Assembly: GCF_016429155.1 (NCBI RefSeq)
Contig: NZ_JAELUC010000041.1
Span: forward strand, 1 to 32,930
DNA: 32,930 nucleotides
Source: Pedobacter sp. ASV12
GTDB lineage: Bacteria; Bacteroidota; Bacteroidia; Sphingobacteriales; Sphingobacteriaceae
Direction of reading: 5' to 3'
Shown: piece after piece, positions 16,088 to 24,376 of the stretch
Layout: every line of letters starts with the position of its first letter
How positions within the stretch are numbered: position 1 is the stretch's first letter
The notes under the pieces: model-generated
What the model saw: only the letters and a program-made list of their open reading frames with translations
Told to the model about the DNA's origin: nothing
Databases searched by the model: none
Made by a program: the position numbers and the translations under genes

Positions 16088-17338
16088 ATGTCAACAGAAA
16101 TAAAATGCCCGAATTGTAACCATACTTTTCCTATAGAAGAGGTCATGGCCGAAGAATATAAACAGGATCTGAGGGAGAAGATGATTTCTTTTACCAAACA
16201 AAAAGACGAAGAGTACCAAAAAAAGCTCGAAGTTTTTGAACAGCAAAAGAAACAGCAGGAACAGGCTTTTGAGCAAAAATTAGCCCAGGAAAAAGCTGCG
16301 CTACAGGCATCAGTAGCCGAAAACCTGCGCAAAACCATCAGTGCCGATTTTGAAAGCAGGCTCAAACTGCTAGACGAAACCAACAAAGAAAACGAAGAAA
16401 AACTGAAACTGGCCCGCCATAAAGAGCTAGAGTTCCTGAAAAAAGAGCAGGAAATCAAAACCCGCGAGGCCGAAATAGAGCTGAACATCCAGCGCAAGCT
16501 GCAAGAACAACGCGAAGAATTGGTAGCGCAGGTGCGCAAACAGGAATTGGAAAAAAACAGCCTGAAGGAAACCGAACACCAATTGAGGGTAAAGGAACTT
16601 GAAAAACAGCTCGACGACCAGAAGAAACTGGCCGAAGAAATGAAACGCAAGGCCGAGCAGGGCTCTATGCAGCTGCAGGGCGAGGTACAGGAACTCATCC
16701 TGGAAGAACTGCTGCGCAGCACATTCCCTTTCGATACTATTGAAGAAGTAGGCAAAGGCGTTCGCGGGGCCGATTGCGTACATAACGTGCGCAACCAGTT
16801 TGGCCAAGATTGCGGGCGCATCATTTATGAAAGCAAACGCACCAAGGACTTTTCGATAGAATGGATCGAAAAGCTGAAAAAAGACATGCGCAGCATGGGC
16901 ATTGACGTGGCAGTTATTGTTACGCAAACCTATCCGAAAGGCATGGACTGCTTTGGCGAAAAAGACGGCGTGTGGATCTGCTCTTTCGACGAAGTAAAGG
17001 CGGTTGCCTATATTTTGCGCGATGGCATCATCAAACTGTTCAGCGCCGCCAAATCGCAGGAAAACAAAGGCGATAAGATGCACATGTTGTACGACTACCT
17101 GACCAGCAACGAATTTTCGGAGCAATGGAAAGCCATACGCGAGGGTTTTATGAGCATGAAACTTTCCATACAGCGCGAACGCGATGCCATGGAAAAACTC
17201 TGGAAGGCCCGCGAAAAGCAATTGGAAAAAGTACTGCTCAATGCCGCTCATATCCGCGGTTCAATCGAGGGCATTTCGGGCACCGATAATATCCAATTGA
17301 GCCTAACCGACGAGGAAGACGATTTGTTGTTGGATTAG
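16088..17338 (+). CDS. DUF2130 coiled-coil protein with nuclease-like C-terminal domain
   Basis: Start at 16088 (MSTEIKCPNCNHTFPIEEVM): the family begins at this short zinc-finger-like CPNC motif, and the frame upstream to 15992 shows no conservation pattern. Residues about 20-215 are an almost unbroken Lys/Glu/Gln-rich coiled coil. The C-terminal DUF2130 domain (about 220-395) contains GADCVHNVRNQFGQDCGRII followed by YESKRTKDF; the Asp and E-S-K are arranged like a PD-(D/E)xK active site. The protein is cytosolic and widespread in bacteria; its role is not established. Alone on the plus strand between minus-strand genes. 416 residues is normal family length. Confidence 0.93.
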   Translation: MSTEIKCPNCNHTFPIEEVMAEEYKQDLREKMISFTKQKDEEYQKKLEVFEQQKKQQEQAFEQKLAQEKAALQASVAENLRKTISADFESRLKLLDETNKENEEKLKLARHKELEFLKKEQEIKTREAEIELNIQRKLQEQREELVAQVRKQELEKNSLKETEHQLRVKELEKQLDDQKKLAEEMKRKAEQGSMQLQGEVQELILEELLRSTFPFDTIEEVGKGVRGADCVHNVRNQFGQDCGRIIYESKRTKDFSIEWIEKLKKDMRSMGIDVAVIVTQTYPKGMDCFGEKDGVWICSFDEVKAVAYILRDGIIKLFSAAKSQENKGDKMHMLYDYLTSNEFSEQWKAIREGFMSMKLSIQRERDAMEKLWKAREKQLEKVLLNAAHIRGSIEGISGTDNIQLSLTDEEDDLLLD

Positions 17339-17351
17339 TTGCTTAGTTGCA

Positions 17352-17834
17352 TTATACATCTTTCACCATCCAAATATTGCAACCAAAATGGCCAGAATTG
17401 CCCATGGCTTTATCCAAGCTTTTAAAGCCCAAGGCATGGTACAGGTTAACCGCCTGATTTAATTCGGGCATGGTTTCGAGGTAGATTTGTTGATAGCCCA
17501 ACTGCCTGGCCTGCTCAAAACATTTCTGCATCAAGAGCTTACCCAGGCCCTTGCCCCTGCCTTCGGGGTAGAGGTACAGCTTAACCAGTTCGCATACACC
17601 TTCGGGCAAGCCTTCGGTGGGATAAATGCCTCCCGCCCCAATGATTTTCCCCTCAGCTTCGCACACCCAATAAGCCGATTTTGGATTCTCGAACAAAACA
17701 GACAAATGGTTGGTGCTTTCGTCAAAATAGGCCGTACCTGGCTTATTCGCCTTAAATTCGGCCAGCACGCTTTTGATCAGCTTGGCCAACTGGACATCGT
17801 CACTTGGCCGAATGGGTCTTAACACAGTTTGCAT
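17352..17834 (-). CDS. GNAT-family N-acetyltransferase
   Basis: Start chosen at 17834 (MQTVLRPIRPSDDVQLAKLI), which gives the usual beta-1 strand start and 160 residues; an ATG 33 bases further up adds a hydrophobic stretch that does not fit. GNAT motif A is clear: CELVKLYLYPEGRGKGLGKL with the R/Q-x-x-G-x-G/A acetyl-CoA loop (GRGKGLG), then motif B LGYQQIYLETMPELNQAVNL and YHALGFK. Acceptor unknown. A TAGTTTTG -7 box directly precedes the chosen start (17838-17845), too close for a normal leader, so start or promoter may be off. Convergent with the DUF2130 gene (13-base gap). Confidence 0.9.
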   Translation of the reverse strand: MQTVLRPIRPSDDVQLAKLIKSVLAEFKANKPGTAYFDESTNHLSVLFENPKSAYWVCEAEGKIIGAGGIYPTEGLPEGVCELVKLYLYPEGRGKGLGKLLMQKCFEQARQLGYQQIYLETMPELNQAVNLYHALGFKSLDKAMGNSGHFGCNIWMVKDV

Positions 17835-17891
17835 AGCCAAAACTACAAAATCGAGAATTAATCGCACAGTTTTGCCACGGAGAATAAAAAT

Positions 17892-17924
17892 ACAAAGGGC
17901 CTAACATTTTTGTAGGCCCTTTGT
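17892..17924 (-). terminator. Terminator downstream of the phospholipase C gene
   Basis: ACAAAGGGCCTA (17892-17903) and TAGGCCCTTTGT (17913-17924) form a perfect 12-base-pair stem with a 9-base loop. On the minus strand it follows the phospholipase stop by about 10 bases and is followed by a T-rich stretch (TTTTTATT). Confidence 0.85.
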
Positions 17925-17934
17925 AATTGGTGTC

Positions 17935-20310
17935 TTAAAGTACGCCACCCATCAGAGGGTCGCTAATTGATTCTTTTCCGGTTTCTACGTGTCCGGCATA
18001 ATGCCTTAAAAAAGTAGGCGAGCCTTTAACCAACAACACAAAATCGTACCAACCCTTGCTTTTTTGCAGGTTTAAGCTAAGCTGTTTGCGTTGCTTGGCC
18101 GCTATGGTCAGTGTTTTGGCATTGGCTTTATAGGCGTCGTCTGTAATGCGGATTTCTAAGGCTTCAGTGCCTTTATTCTCCAACCAAAGCTGTAAATTAC
18201 CTGTTGTTTTGTTGAGCAGGCCGCTTTGTTCATGCTTACACTCCAGGTTCAATGCCGGATCTTGCGCACTGCCTTTAAACTGGCGGTAAAATCCATTCGG
18301 GCCATTGAGTGCCAAATTATAAACCCCTCCTTCAAAATCCTCTACCTTCCACGAGTCGCTTAATTTGGCTTCGGCTTTTACGCCATAAGCCCAGGTTTTG
18401 CCGGCTTCGTTTTGATAAGTGCTTTTGGCGTACACGTTAAATGGAGCGCCGATGTTTTGCAGTTGGCCGCCTACCGGTGCTTTGCCAACCTCCAAATCAA
18501 CGACAAATTCTTTTTTATCGGCATTTAACTGGCCGTCTGCAAACAGCTGGTAAGGCAAGGCACAGGCCAAACGCGTACCTTGTTCTTGTACGGGCATAGC
18601 GGCTGCCGATTCTTTTTCAAAAGGCAAATGCTGATTAATCTGCGCTATTTCGGCTTTAGAAAGCGCATTCGGCGTTACCTGTGCCGGCTTTGAGCGGGCA
18701 TTTTGGATATCGGCAATTACCTTCTCCTTTTTCAAGCGGTTTGGCACATTCAGCTTTTCTCCATTATAAGGTCTAAAAACAGAGCTCAAATCTCCACAAA
18801 CGGCCCTGCGCCAAGGGCTAATGGTGCTGCTTTTGATTTTCTTTCCGGTTTTATGGGTCAGGAAATTCTCCAAAAACATCAGCGACGAGGTATGGTCAAA
18901 CACCTGCGAATTGACATAGCCACCCTTGCTCCATGGCGAGGCCACGATCATAGGCACGCGGTAGCCCAGGCCAATCGGACTGTCTTTTTTATACTCATAA
19001 TCGACCGAGGTATCAATGCCCTCGCTCACCTTGCCCGTTGAAGGGTCGTTTGGTTTAGGGGCTACAAAAGGCGCCAAATGGTCAAAATAACCATCGTTTT
19101 CGTCGTAGGTTAAAATAAAGATGGTCTTTTTCCAGACTTCGGGGTTTTTGGTCAGGATATCGATCGCCTCCGAAACATACCATACGCCATACAAAGGCGA
19201 ACTGGTGTGGTCTGAAAAACGCTGCGGCGCCACCAGCCACGATACGGTTGGCAATTTGCCATTGTCCACATCTTTTCTAAACTGCTCAAAAATGTCTTCC
19301 TTGGGCACATTCAAGGTTTCTTGCTGGCCTTGGTCGTTGGTAAAAGTTAAGGGGGCGAGCTTGAGGTAATCGGGATTGGCAATATTGGTGGCAAAGGCCT
19401 TGTCGATCATGTTTTTTTCCTTCGGCGAAAGCTTGTTGTATTGTTCAAGCACCTGTTCCACGCTCAATGGAGGCTTGCTGGTATGGTCGCCGTTTTTACG
19501 GAAATAGGCCGATAGTTTTACACGGTGGCGCTTTACGTACTCCAGCGGATTATCGCCATAGTTGCCCAACCAATCGTCAATATCTTCACCTGGCAACTTA
19601 GGCGTCCACAACTCATTTTGGTAAACTTTCCAGGATACGTTATGCTCTTCCAGTAGCTCCGGAAAAGTTTCCCAATCTACAAACACATTGTTCTGCGATT
19701 CGGCCTGCGAGTTGTTCACTACCGGAACGGCTTCGGCCTTTTGTTCGGGCCGAATGGTACCCGTCCAGAAGAACAGGCGATTTGGTGTAGTACCGGTTAG
19801 CGACGAACAGAAATTATGGTCGCAAACGGTAAAGGCATCGGCCATGGCATAGTAAAAAGGAATGTCTTCCCTTTGGTAATAGCCCAGGGCCATGAGCGAT
19901 TTTACAGGCACCCACTTATCGTATTTACCCTTGTTGCGGGCCGCCACTTGGTCAGACCACGAATGGGGCAAGCCGCCTTGCCAAGTAATCTTGGTTTTGT
20001 TGATATCAACATGGAAAGGCGCATAGGTATTGCCCTTTTCATCGTTTTGCAACCATACCTTATTTTGGTTAGGCAGGGTTTTGGCCCTTGGATCGTTAAA
20101 CCCGCGAACGCCGCGCATCTTGCCAAACATGTGGTCGAAAGAACGGTTTTCCTGCATCAGGAAAACAATGTGTTCGGCATCGTAAAAAGTAGTTCCGGGA
20201 TCGGCATTGATAGCCATGGCCTTTTGGATAGACATCGGAACAACGTTGGAAAGGCCCAAGGCCCCAGACAACAACGTTGCCTTTTTAATAAAGTCTCTTC
20301 TTGAATCCAT
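17935..20310 (-). CDS. Phosphocholine-specific phospholipase C, Tat-exported
   Basis: Start placed at 20310 (MDSRRDFIKKATLLSGALGL), because SRRDFIKK is a twin-arginine signal at the expected place and a promoter box lies just upstream. The mature part opens with the phosphoesterase family signature EHIVFLMQENRSFDHMFGKM (about residues 46-64), continues through HSWSDQ, DNFCSS-type and SWLVAPQRFSDHTSSPLYG motifs, and has TYDENDGYFDHLAPF, a metal-site motif of the PF04185 family. After about residue 570 two small beta domains (DUF756 type) follow. About 791 residues fits bacterial PlcC/PlcN-like enzymes, which hydrolyse phosphatidylcholine or sphingomyelin head groups. Periplasmic or secreted. 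Monocistronic, with its own terminator. Confidence 0.94.
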   Translation of the reverse strand: MDSRRDFIKKATLLSGALGLSNVVPMSIQKAMAINADPGTTFYDAEHIVFLMQENRSFDHMFGKMRGVRGFNDPRAKTLPNQNKVWLQNDEKGNTYAPFHVDINKTKITWQGGLPHSWSDQVAARNKGKYDKWVPVKSLMALGYYQREDIPFYYAMADAFTVCDHNFCSSLTGTTPNRLFFWTGTIRPEQKAEAVPVVNNSQAESQNNVFVDWETFPELLEEHNVSWKVYQNELWTPKLPGEDIDDWLGNYGDNPLEYVKRHRVKLSAYFRKNGDHTSKPPLSVEQVLEQYNKLSPKEKNMIDKAFATNIANPDYLKLAPLTFTNDQGQQETLNVPKEDIFEQFRKDVDNGKLPTVSWLVAPQRFSDHTSSPLYGVWYVSEAIDILTKNPEVWKKTIFILTYDENDGYFDHLAPFVAPKPNDPSTGKVSEGIDTSVDYEYKKDSPIGLGYRVPMIVASPWSKGGYVNSQVFDHTSSLMFLENFLTHKTGKKIKSSTISPWRRAVCGDLSSVFRPYNGEKLNVPNRLKKEKVIADIQNARSKPAQVTPNALSKAEIAQINQHLPFEKESAAAMPVQEQGTRLACALPYQLFADGQLNADKKEFVVDLEVGKAPVGGQLQNIGAPFNVYAKSTYQNEAGKTWAYGVKAEAKLSDSWKVEDFEGGVYNLALNGPNGFYRQFKGSAQDPALNLECKHEQSGLLNKTTGNLQLWLENKGTEALEIRITDDAYKANAKTLTIAAKQRKQLSLNLQKSKGWYDFVLLVKGSPTFLRHYAGHVETGKESISDPLMGGVL

Positions 20311-20341
20311 AGAGTAGATTAAGTAATTAGGAATAGATAGC

Positions 20342-20349
20342 CAAATGTA
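20342..20349 (-). promoter_or_regulatory. Bacteroidota -7 box for the phospholipase C gene
   Basis: Minus strand TACATTTG matches TAnnTTTG, 31 bases upstream of the ATG at 20310. It lies inside the longer open frame, which supports the shorter Tat-signal start. The -33 element is poor. Confidence 0.48.
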
Positions 20350-20404
20350 CGCGCTACCCACTTCAATCTGAAAAGATTAAGATTAATTTTACAACAAGGA
20401 TCTT

Positions 20405-21274
20405 TTAAAAGAAAGTAACTTTCCAGGTACGCTCCCAATTGCCCTGTGGGGCTAGTTGCTGTATACCTTCCTTAGTGGCCAGTTGCTGGTCGCTATCCGT
20501 GGCATCGGCTATGCCACACCAAGGCTCCAAACACACAAAGTCGGCATCTTTGGCCGCCCAAATGCCAAAATAGGGAAAGCCTTCGAACTTAAAGGTAAGC
20601 CCATTGTAGTTCTTGGAATTCATGAGGGTAATCTCGTTGCTCTGCAGCTGCTTCAGCACCAGGGCATCATCATAAAACAGCTCGTGCTTCAAATCAAGTT
20701 TGCCATCAGGCAGCGCCAGTACAGAAGTTTGGTCTGAAATAAGATTGGCTACGATATGATGGTATACCAGCTCCTGATCTTGGTTAAACTGCAAGGAATA
20801 ATCTGTATAGCTACCCTGCTGGTTTAAAGGTGCGGCAAAAGCCGGATGTGCGCCTATCGAAAACAACAGCTCTTGGCTGGCCGGATTGTGCACTTCGTAA
20901 GTACAACAAAGGCTGGCTCCAAAAATCCTATAGCGCAGGTTCAATCGAAACTCGAAAGGATATATTTTGAGCGTCTCTTCGCTATGCCTCAGCGTAAAAA
21001 GGATTTCGTGCTCGCCTACCTGCCGGCAATCGAATTCCATGTCGCGGGCAAAGCCGTGCCTAGGCAAGGTATAAGTTTGGCCTTGGTAAAAATAGGTGTT
21101 GTCTTTGAGAGCGCCCACGATGGGAAAAAGCACGGGACTAAATTTGCCCCAAAACTTTGGGTCGCCACTCCATAAATACTCTGTCGAACTGTGGACACCG
21201 CTCACGCTTTGCAGCTCTGCACCTTTTGTTGCAAACGTGGCTTTGATATGCTCATTTTCTATCGCAATTAACAT
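20405..21274 (-). CDS. LacX-like aldose 1-epimerase family protein
   Basis: The 289-residue protein begins MLIAIENEHIKATFATKGAE and has the galactose-mutarotase fold motifs: GAELQSV...TEYLWSGDPKFWGK, PRHGFARD (about residues 72-79), the catalytic His motif SIGAHPAFAAPL (about 140-152) and the late Glu motif FVCLEPWCGIADATDSD (about 245-260). This pattern is that of the LacX/YihR-type epimerases, which interconvert anomers of sugars or sugar phosphates; the substrate is unknown. No signal peptide, cytosolic. It lies 95 bases upstream of the phospholipase start on the same strand. Confidence 0.92.
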   Translation of the reverse strand: MLIAIENEHIKATFATKGAELQSVSGVHSSTEYLWSGDPKFWGKFSPVLFPIVGALKDNTYFYQGQTYTLPRHGFARDMEFDCRQVGEHEILFTLRHSEETLKIYPFEFRLNLRYRIFGASLCCTYEVHNPASQELLFSIGAHPAFAAPLNQQGSYTDYSLQFNQDQELVYHHIVANLISDQTSVLALPDGKLDLKHELFYDDALVLKQLQSNEITLMNSKNYNGLTFKFEGFPYFGIWAAKDADFVCLEPWCGIADATDSDQQLATKEGIQQLAPQGNWERTWKVTFF

Positions 21275-21331
21275 TCAATAAAAATAGCTGTTTGCACAAT
21301 CAACACCTAGAAAAATAACATTTATTAACGA

Positions 21332-21694
21332 TTAGTCGAGCGAGTGCAGGTAGTGTTGGGCTTCTACCAAGGCTTCGCGGCAAATGGCAATGATGATATG
21401 TACATGGGTGCGAAACAGGGCGATGGGCAAATCGGTGTATACCGTTGGCTCCATGTATTTTTCGAGTTTGGGGTAAAAACCCATAATGGATATGCTCGAC
21501 TGCATGTGGTGCAAGGTAGTTTTAACCTTGGCATAATGCCCCATGGCCATATCACGTTCCAAACTGGCAAGGTTTTCGGGAATAATATCTACAAAAAGCC
21601 TGGCTACATTGCGTTCGTATGCTACATCGCCTTTTGCAATTTCCCTCACATAACTAAGGTCTAACAGCCGATAGGTTTGTTCTTCTAATTCCAT
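21332..21694 (-). CDS. HPt (histidine phosphotransfer) domain protein
   Basis: The 120-residue all-helical protein carries the HPt motif around residues 60-72 (TLHHMQSSISIMG): His62 matches the phosphoryl-accepting His, with Gly72 at the usual +10 position. The Lys and Gly normally found at +3 and +4 are Gln and Ser. The ATG shares one base with the stop of the LytTR response regulator (TAATG), so the two are translationally coupled and probably form a phosphorelay pair. No sensor kinase is nearby, so a hybrid kinase elsewhere must feed it, or it may inhibit the regulator. Confidence 0.86.
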   Translation of the reverse strand: MELEEQTYRLLDLSYVREIAKGDVAYERNVARLFVDIIPENLASLERDMAMGHYAKVKTTLHHMQSSISIMGFYPKLEKYMEPTVYTDLPIALFRTHVHIIIAICREALVEAQHYLHSLD

Positions 21695-22389
21695 TATATA
21701 ATTTGCATTCTTTTGTTCAACAGGTTTTTGTAGGCATCTGATACGGGTACCAAGTTTTGGCCGATAACCAACGTACCGCCCTCAAGGGTATCTATTTTGC
21801 CTACATTGATGATATAAGATCGGTGTACCTTCAAAAAGATATGGGCCGGCAGCTTATCCTGCATGGCCTTTAGCGAGGAGTGAATGGTATACAAATTGTC
21901 TTTGGTGGCAATCCTTACATAATCGCCCTTGGCCTCAAGGTACAGGATATCGTTAATTCTAAGCCGCCTAACCACATTCGAATCCCTGATAAACATAAAC
22001 TCGTCTGCCGGTCCGAAACTTTTGTCATTTTTGTTTTTTAGGGTTTCCTTGGCTTTTGCTATAGCCTGCAAAAACCTTGCTGGCGCGATGGGCTTGGTGA
22101 TAAAATCAACCACGTTCAGTTCGAAGGCCTCTACCGCATAGTCTTTTTTGGAGGTGGTAAAAATGATCATGGGCTGGCGCTGCACAAAACTCTTGGCCAG
22201 TTCTATGCCGCTCATGCCGGGCATTTCAATATCGAGCAACAAGAGGTCGATCTGACTGGCCACAATTGCCGCATAGGCTATGGCCGCATCGCTGCATTCG
22301 CCTACTACGTTTAACGAAGGGTCGAGCATGGTTAATTGGCGCAGGGTAAGGCGGGCAATTTCATTATCGTCTATAATTAAGCAGTTCAT
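21694..22389 (-). CDS. LytTR-family response regulator
   Basis: The 231-residue protein has a complete receiver: D7-D8 acidic pair (MNCLIIDDNE), phospho-acceptor Asp53 (LLLLDIEMPGMSG), Thr78/79 and Lys99 (DFITKPI). The LytTR DNA-binding domain spans about residues 126-231: EFMFIRDSNVVRRLRINDIL, YLEAKGDYVRIAT, then FLKVHRSYIINVGKI. LytTR proteins bind tandem direct repeats upstream of promoters. It is divergent to the first M16-like gene across a 232-base region, and coupled to HPt by a TAATG overlap. I infer that it controls the two M16-like genes through the shared upstream element. Confidence 0.95.
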   Translation of the reverse strand: MNCLIIDDNEIARLTLRQLTMLDPSLNVVGECSDAAIAYAAIVASQIDLLLLDIEMPGMSGIELAKSFVQRQPMIIFTTSKKDYAVEAFELNVVDFITKPIAPARFLQAIAKAKETLKNKNDKSFGPADEFMFIRDSNVVRRLRINDILYLEAKGDYVRIATKDNLYTIHSSLKAMQDKLPAHIFLKVHRSYIINVGKIDTLEGGTLVIGQNLVPVSDAYKNLLNKRMQII

Positions 22390-22495
22390 CTATCAATATT
22401 TTAGCCCTATACTAAAATAATTAATATGTTTCAACGCCTAATCACTTCATTTTGTTCAATCTGTTCATTTTAAAAACTGCGAATGGGCGCTGTTT

Positions 22496-22580
22496 AAAGA
22501 CATTTTAGCCTTACTCGTCGAACATTCTTGGTCATTTAACTACTTTTTGTTCAGAGATATAGGGATATCGGCTACCTTTG
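22496..22580 (+). promoter_or_regulatory. Regulated promoter module A, upstream of the first M16-like gene
   Basis: AAAGACA (22496-22502), TCGTCGAAC (22515-22523), TAACTA (22537-22542), TTTG as a possible -33 (22546-22549) and -7 box TACCTTTG (22573-22580). The same order with identical spacing occurs at 24239-24323. The ATG follows 42 bases after the -7 box. Confidence 0.6.
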
Positions 22581-22621
22581 CTCCGGTAAAATTTAAAATT
22601 ACTTAGCACAATTTATAAATC

Positions 22622-23224
22622 ATGAAATTCACCACAAAAATCTCTATCCTCATCCTAAGCTTATTTGCTTCGCATGCAGCCTTAGCACAACGCATGAAAG
22701 AGCCTGTAAGTTTCAAGCTTAAAAACGGCCTTACCGTTATTGTAGCACAGCATGATGGTTTGGGCAAAGTGTATTCGCGCCTAACCATCGAAAATAAAGG
22801 TGCCGAAGGACAAAAAAATGCCGCACAGGTCTTTGAAAGCTACCTCAACGGCAAAGCCAACACCTTTAACCAAAACGTAAGCAAAAGCAATACCATAACG
22901 CCACAGGTAAGCCTAACGGTTGACGAGGCCAATACCTCCACCAGCATTGCCGACTTCGAACATGCACTGCAGTTTGTAGCCGATAACTTTGTAAATCCGG
23001 AGTTAAGCCAACAAGCTTTTGAGGAAATGAGAAGCCAGCCGAAAAGCAACAAAACAGATTTGGAAAATGTTAGCCTGGCCGACATAAAGTCTTTCTATGC
23101 CAACCATTTTAAAGCAAGCGATGCCTTTATTACCATTGCCGGCGATATTGATGTAGCCACAGCCAAAACCATTGCCAACAGGGCATTTGGCAACTGGAAA
23201 ACAGAAGCCATATTGGCCAAATAG
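22622..23224 (+). CDS. Secreted M16 (pitrilysin)-like half domain without zinc ligands, copy 1
   Basis: A signal peptide (MKFTTKISILILSLFASHAALAQ) leads into PVSFKLKNGLTVIVAQ, the typical first strand of an M16 domain. The C-terminal third, VSLADIKSFYANHFKASDAF then ITIAGDID and AFGNWK, is also classic M16. The zinc motif HxxEH is replaced by QVFES (residues 69-73): Glu72 survives, both His are gone. Later M16-like helices are kept (DFEHALQFVADNFVNPELSQ). At 200 residues it is a single domain; active M16 enzymes need two or four. It is therefore probably a non-catalytic binding or inhibitory protein. A close paralogue lies at 24377, with a META protein between. Confidence 0.88.
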   Translation: MKFTTKISILILSLFASHAALAQRMKEPVSFKLKNGLTVIVAQHDGLGKVYSRLTIENKGAEGQKNAAQVFESYLNGKANTFNQNVSKSNTITPQVSLTVDEANTSTSIADFEHALQFVADNFVNPELSQQAFEEMRSQPKSNKTDLENVSLADIKSFYANHFKASDAFITIAGDIDVATAKTIANRAFGNWKTEAILAK

Positions 23225-23243
23225 CAATTGCTCAAAGCAAATA

Positions 23244-23290
23244 CCGACTGAAAGTCGGAGCAGGTTTTAGGCTTGTTCCGACTTTTTTTT
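23244..23290 (+). terminator. Terminator with an alternative upstream hairpin
   Basis: AAAGTCGGA (23251-23259) pairs with TCCGACTTT (23277-23285), followed by further T to 23290: a Rho-independent terminator 20-65 bases after the stop. CCGACT at 23244-23249 can instead pair with AGTCGG (23253-23258), which would break the terminator stem. Whether this acts as an attenuator is inference. Confidence 0.8.
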
Positions 23291-23445
23291 ATGGAATAAA
23301 CCCTTGGTTTTTCGGATTTACACCCCTTATTCTAGCCCTTACCTTGGCCACGATTACGGGCAATGGCCTGATTCTTGTTAACAGCTTTGAACAATTTCTT
23401 ATGGAAAGCCCACAACTTGGGCATCCTTTATTAAAATAACACATA

Positions 23446-24138
23446 ATGAAAAATTACTTGATCAAAAAAATCGCCCCTAAACTGTTTTTAACCTTCGCCT
23501 TGATTTTAGGCCTATCTATGGTTAGCCGTGCAACTGTCATTAGGCTTACCGTTAAAGAAGACCTGGCCAGCTGCACTGGCGTAGCGCCAATGACCTGTAT
23601 GCAGGTAAAATACAAAAACAGCAAAAGCTGGGAGCTATTTTATAGTCAGATCAACGGCTTTAAATACGAAGCGGGCTATCGCTACGTGTTGCTGGTTAAC
23701 CGCACCAAAAGAAAAAACGTTCCTGCCGACGCTTCGGCCTATATTTACACTTTGAAAAAGGTAGTGAAAAAGCAAAAAATGCAAACCCAAACCAGCCCTT
23801 GGGATTTTGTGGTGAAGCACAAATGGAAGCTGATCCAAATGAACGGCGTTGCCCAATCCAACTCGCCGGTTTATTTTTCATTTGATACCACCAACAAACG
23901 CATCGCTGGAAAATCGGGTTGCAACAACTTTTTTGGTGGTTTCGAGCGCAACGGAAACAGCCTTACCTTTAAGCAAATGGGCAGTACCATGATGGCTTGC
24001 AGCGACGAGCTGAACAAATTGGAGCATCAGTTTCTAACGGCCATAGGCAACCAGGCTTTTACCTACGATGTGGCAGACCAGACCTTAAACCTTTACCAAA
24101 ACAATAAATTAGTCTTGATGTTTGGAACAACATTATAA
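23446..24138 (+). CDS. Exported DUF4377-META domain protein (HslJ-like)
   Basis: An N-terminal hydrophobic signal (about residues 10-29) is followed by a DUF4377-like region (about 30-105): VKEDLASCTGVAPMTCMQVK, then SWELFYSQINGFKYEAGYRY. A META domain follows (about 120-230): WDFVVKHKWKLIQMNGVAQS, IAGKSGCNNFFGGFERNGNS, then GSTMMACSDELNKLEHQFLT and LTLYQN-type end. The META fold is found in HslJ, an E. coli envelope protein linked to novobiocin resistance. Periplasmic or lipid-free secreted. It sits between the two M16-like paralogues on the same strand with its own terminator; the shared promoter element of those genes is not seen in front of it. Confidence 0.93.
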   Translation: MKNYLIKKIAPKLFLTFALILGLSMVSRATVIRLTVKEDLASCTGVAPMTCMQVKYKNSKSWELFYSQINGFKYEAGYRYVLLVNRTKRKNVPADASAYIYTLKKVVKKQKMQTQTSPWDFVVKHKWKLIQMNGVAQSNSPVYFSFDTTNKRIAGKSGCNNFFGGFERNGNSLTFKQMGSTMMACSDELNKLEHQFLTAIGNQAFTYDVADQTLNLYQNNKLVLMFGTTL

Positions 24139-24154
24139 CCTAATTTTGTTTTAC

Positions 24155-24189
24155 AAAAAAGGCCTGCATTAAACTGCAGGCCTTTTTTT
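24155..24189 (+). terminator. Rho-independent terminator of the META gene
   Basis: AAAAAAGGCCTGCA (24155-24168), loop TTAAAC, TGCAGGCCTTTTTTT (24175-24189): a perfect stem of 14 pairs with a T tract, 16 bases past the stop. Confidence 0.93.
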
Positions 24190-24238
24190 GTGGTTTGAAA
24201 TCGTTCATGCACGCTGGCAATAACCAACTTCGCAATTA

Positions 24239-24323
24239 AAAGACAGATTCGGCCCATTCGTCGAACCTTAATGCCTTTCTAACTATCCTCTATTTAGAGA
24301 CTTAACCAACCGACATACCTTTG
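24239..24323 (+). promoter_or_regulatory. Regulated promoter module B, upstream of the second M16-like gene
   Basis: AAAGACA (24239-24245), TCGTCGAAC (24258-24266), TAACTA (24280-24285), AGAGA (24296-24300) and TACCTTTG (24316-24323) occur at exactly the same relative distances as in module A. By hand alignment about 52 of 85 positions agree without any gap. CCCATTCGTC here is close to the AlgR core CCGTTCGTC. Confidence 0.6.
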
Positions 24324-24376
24324 TCATGAAGAAACGCTTTTAAAATCTGATCAAGTAAATGTATTTAATTAAAATT

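Noticed and set aside
15961..16824. A 287-codon minus-strand frame, very Ser/Cys/Phe-rich
   Set aside because: It is the antisense of the Lys/Glu coiled coil of the DUF2130 gene; such Ser/Phe-rich composition is the expected shadow.
16427..17251. A 274-codon minus-strand frame
   Set aside because: Antisense to the nuclease-like end of the DUF2130 gene, without signals of its own.
19816..20304. A 162-codon plus-strand frame
   Set aside because: Antisense to the N-terminal region of phospholipase C; no promoter or family pattern.
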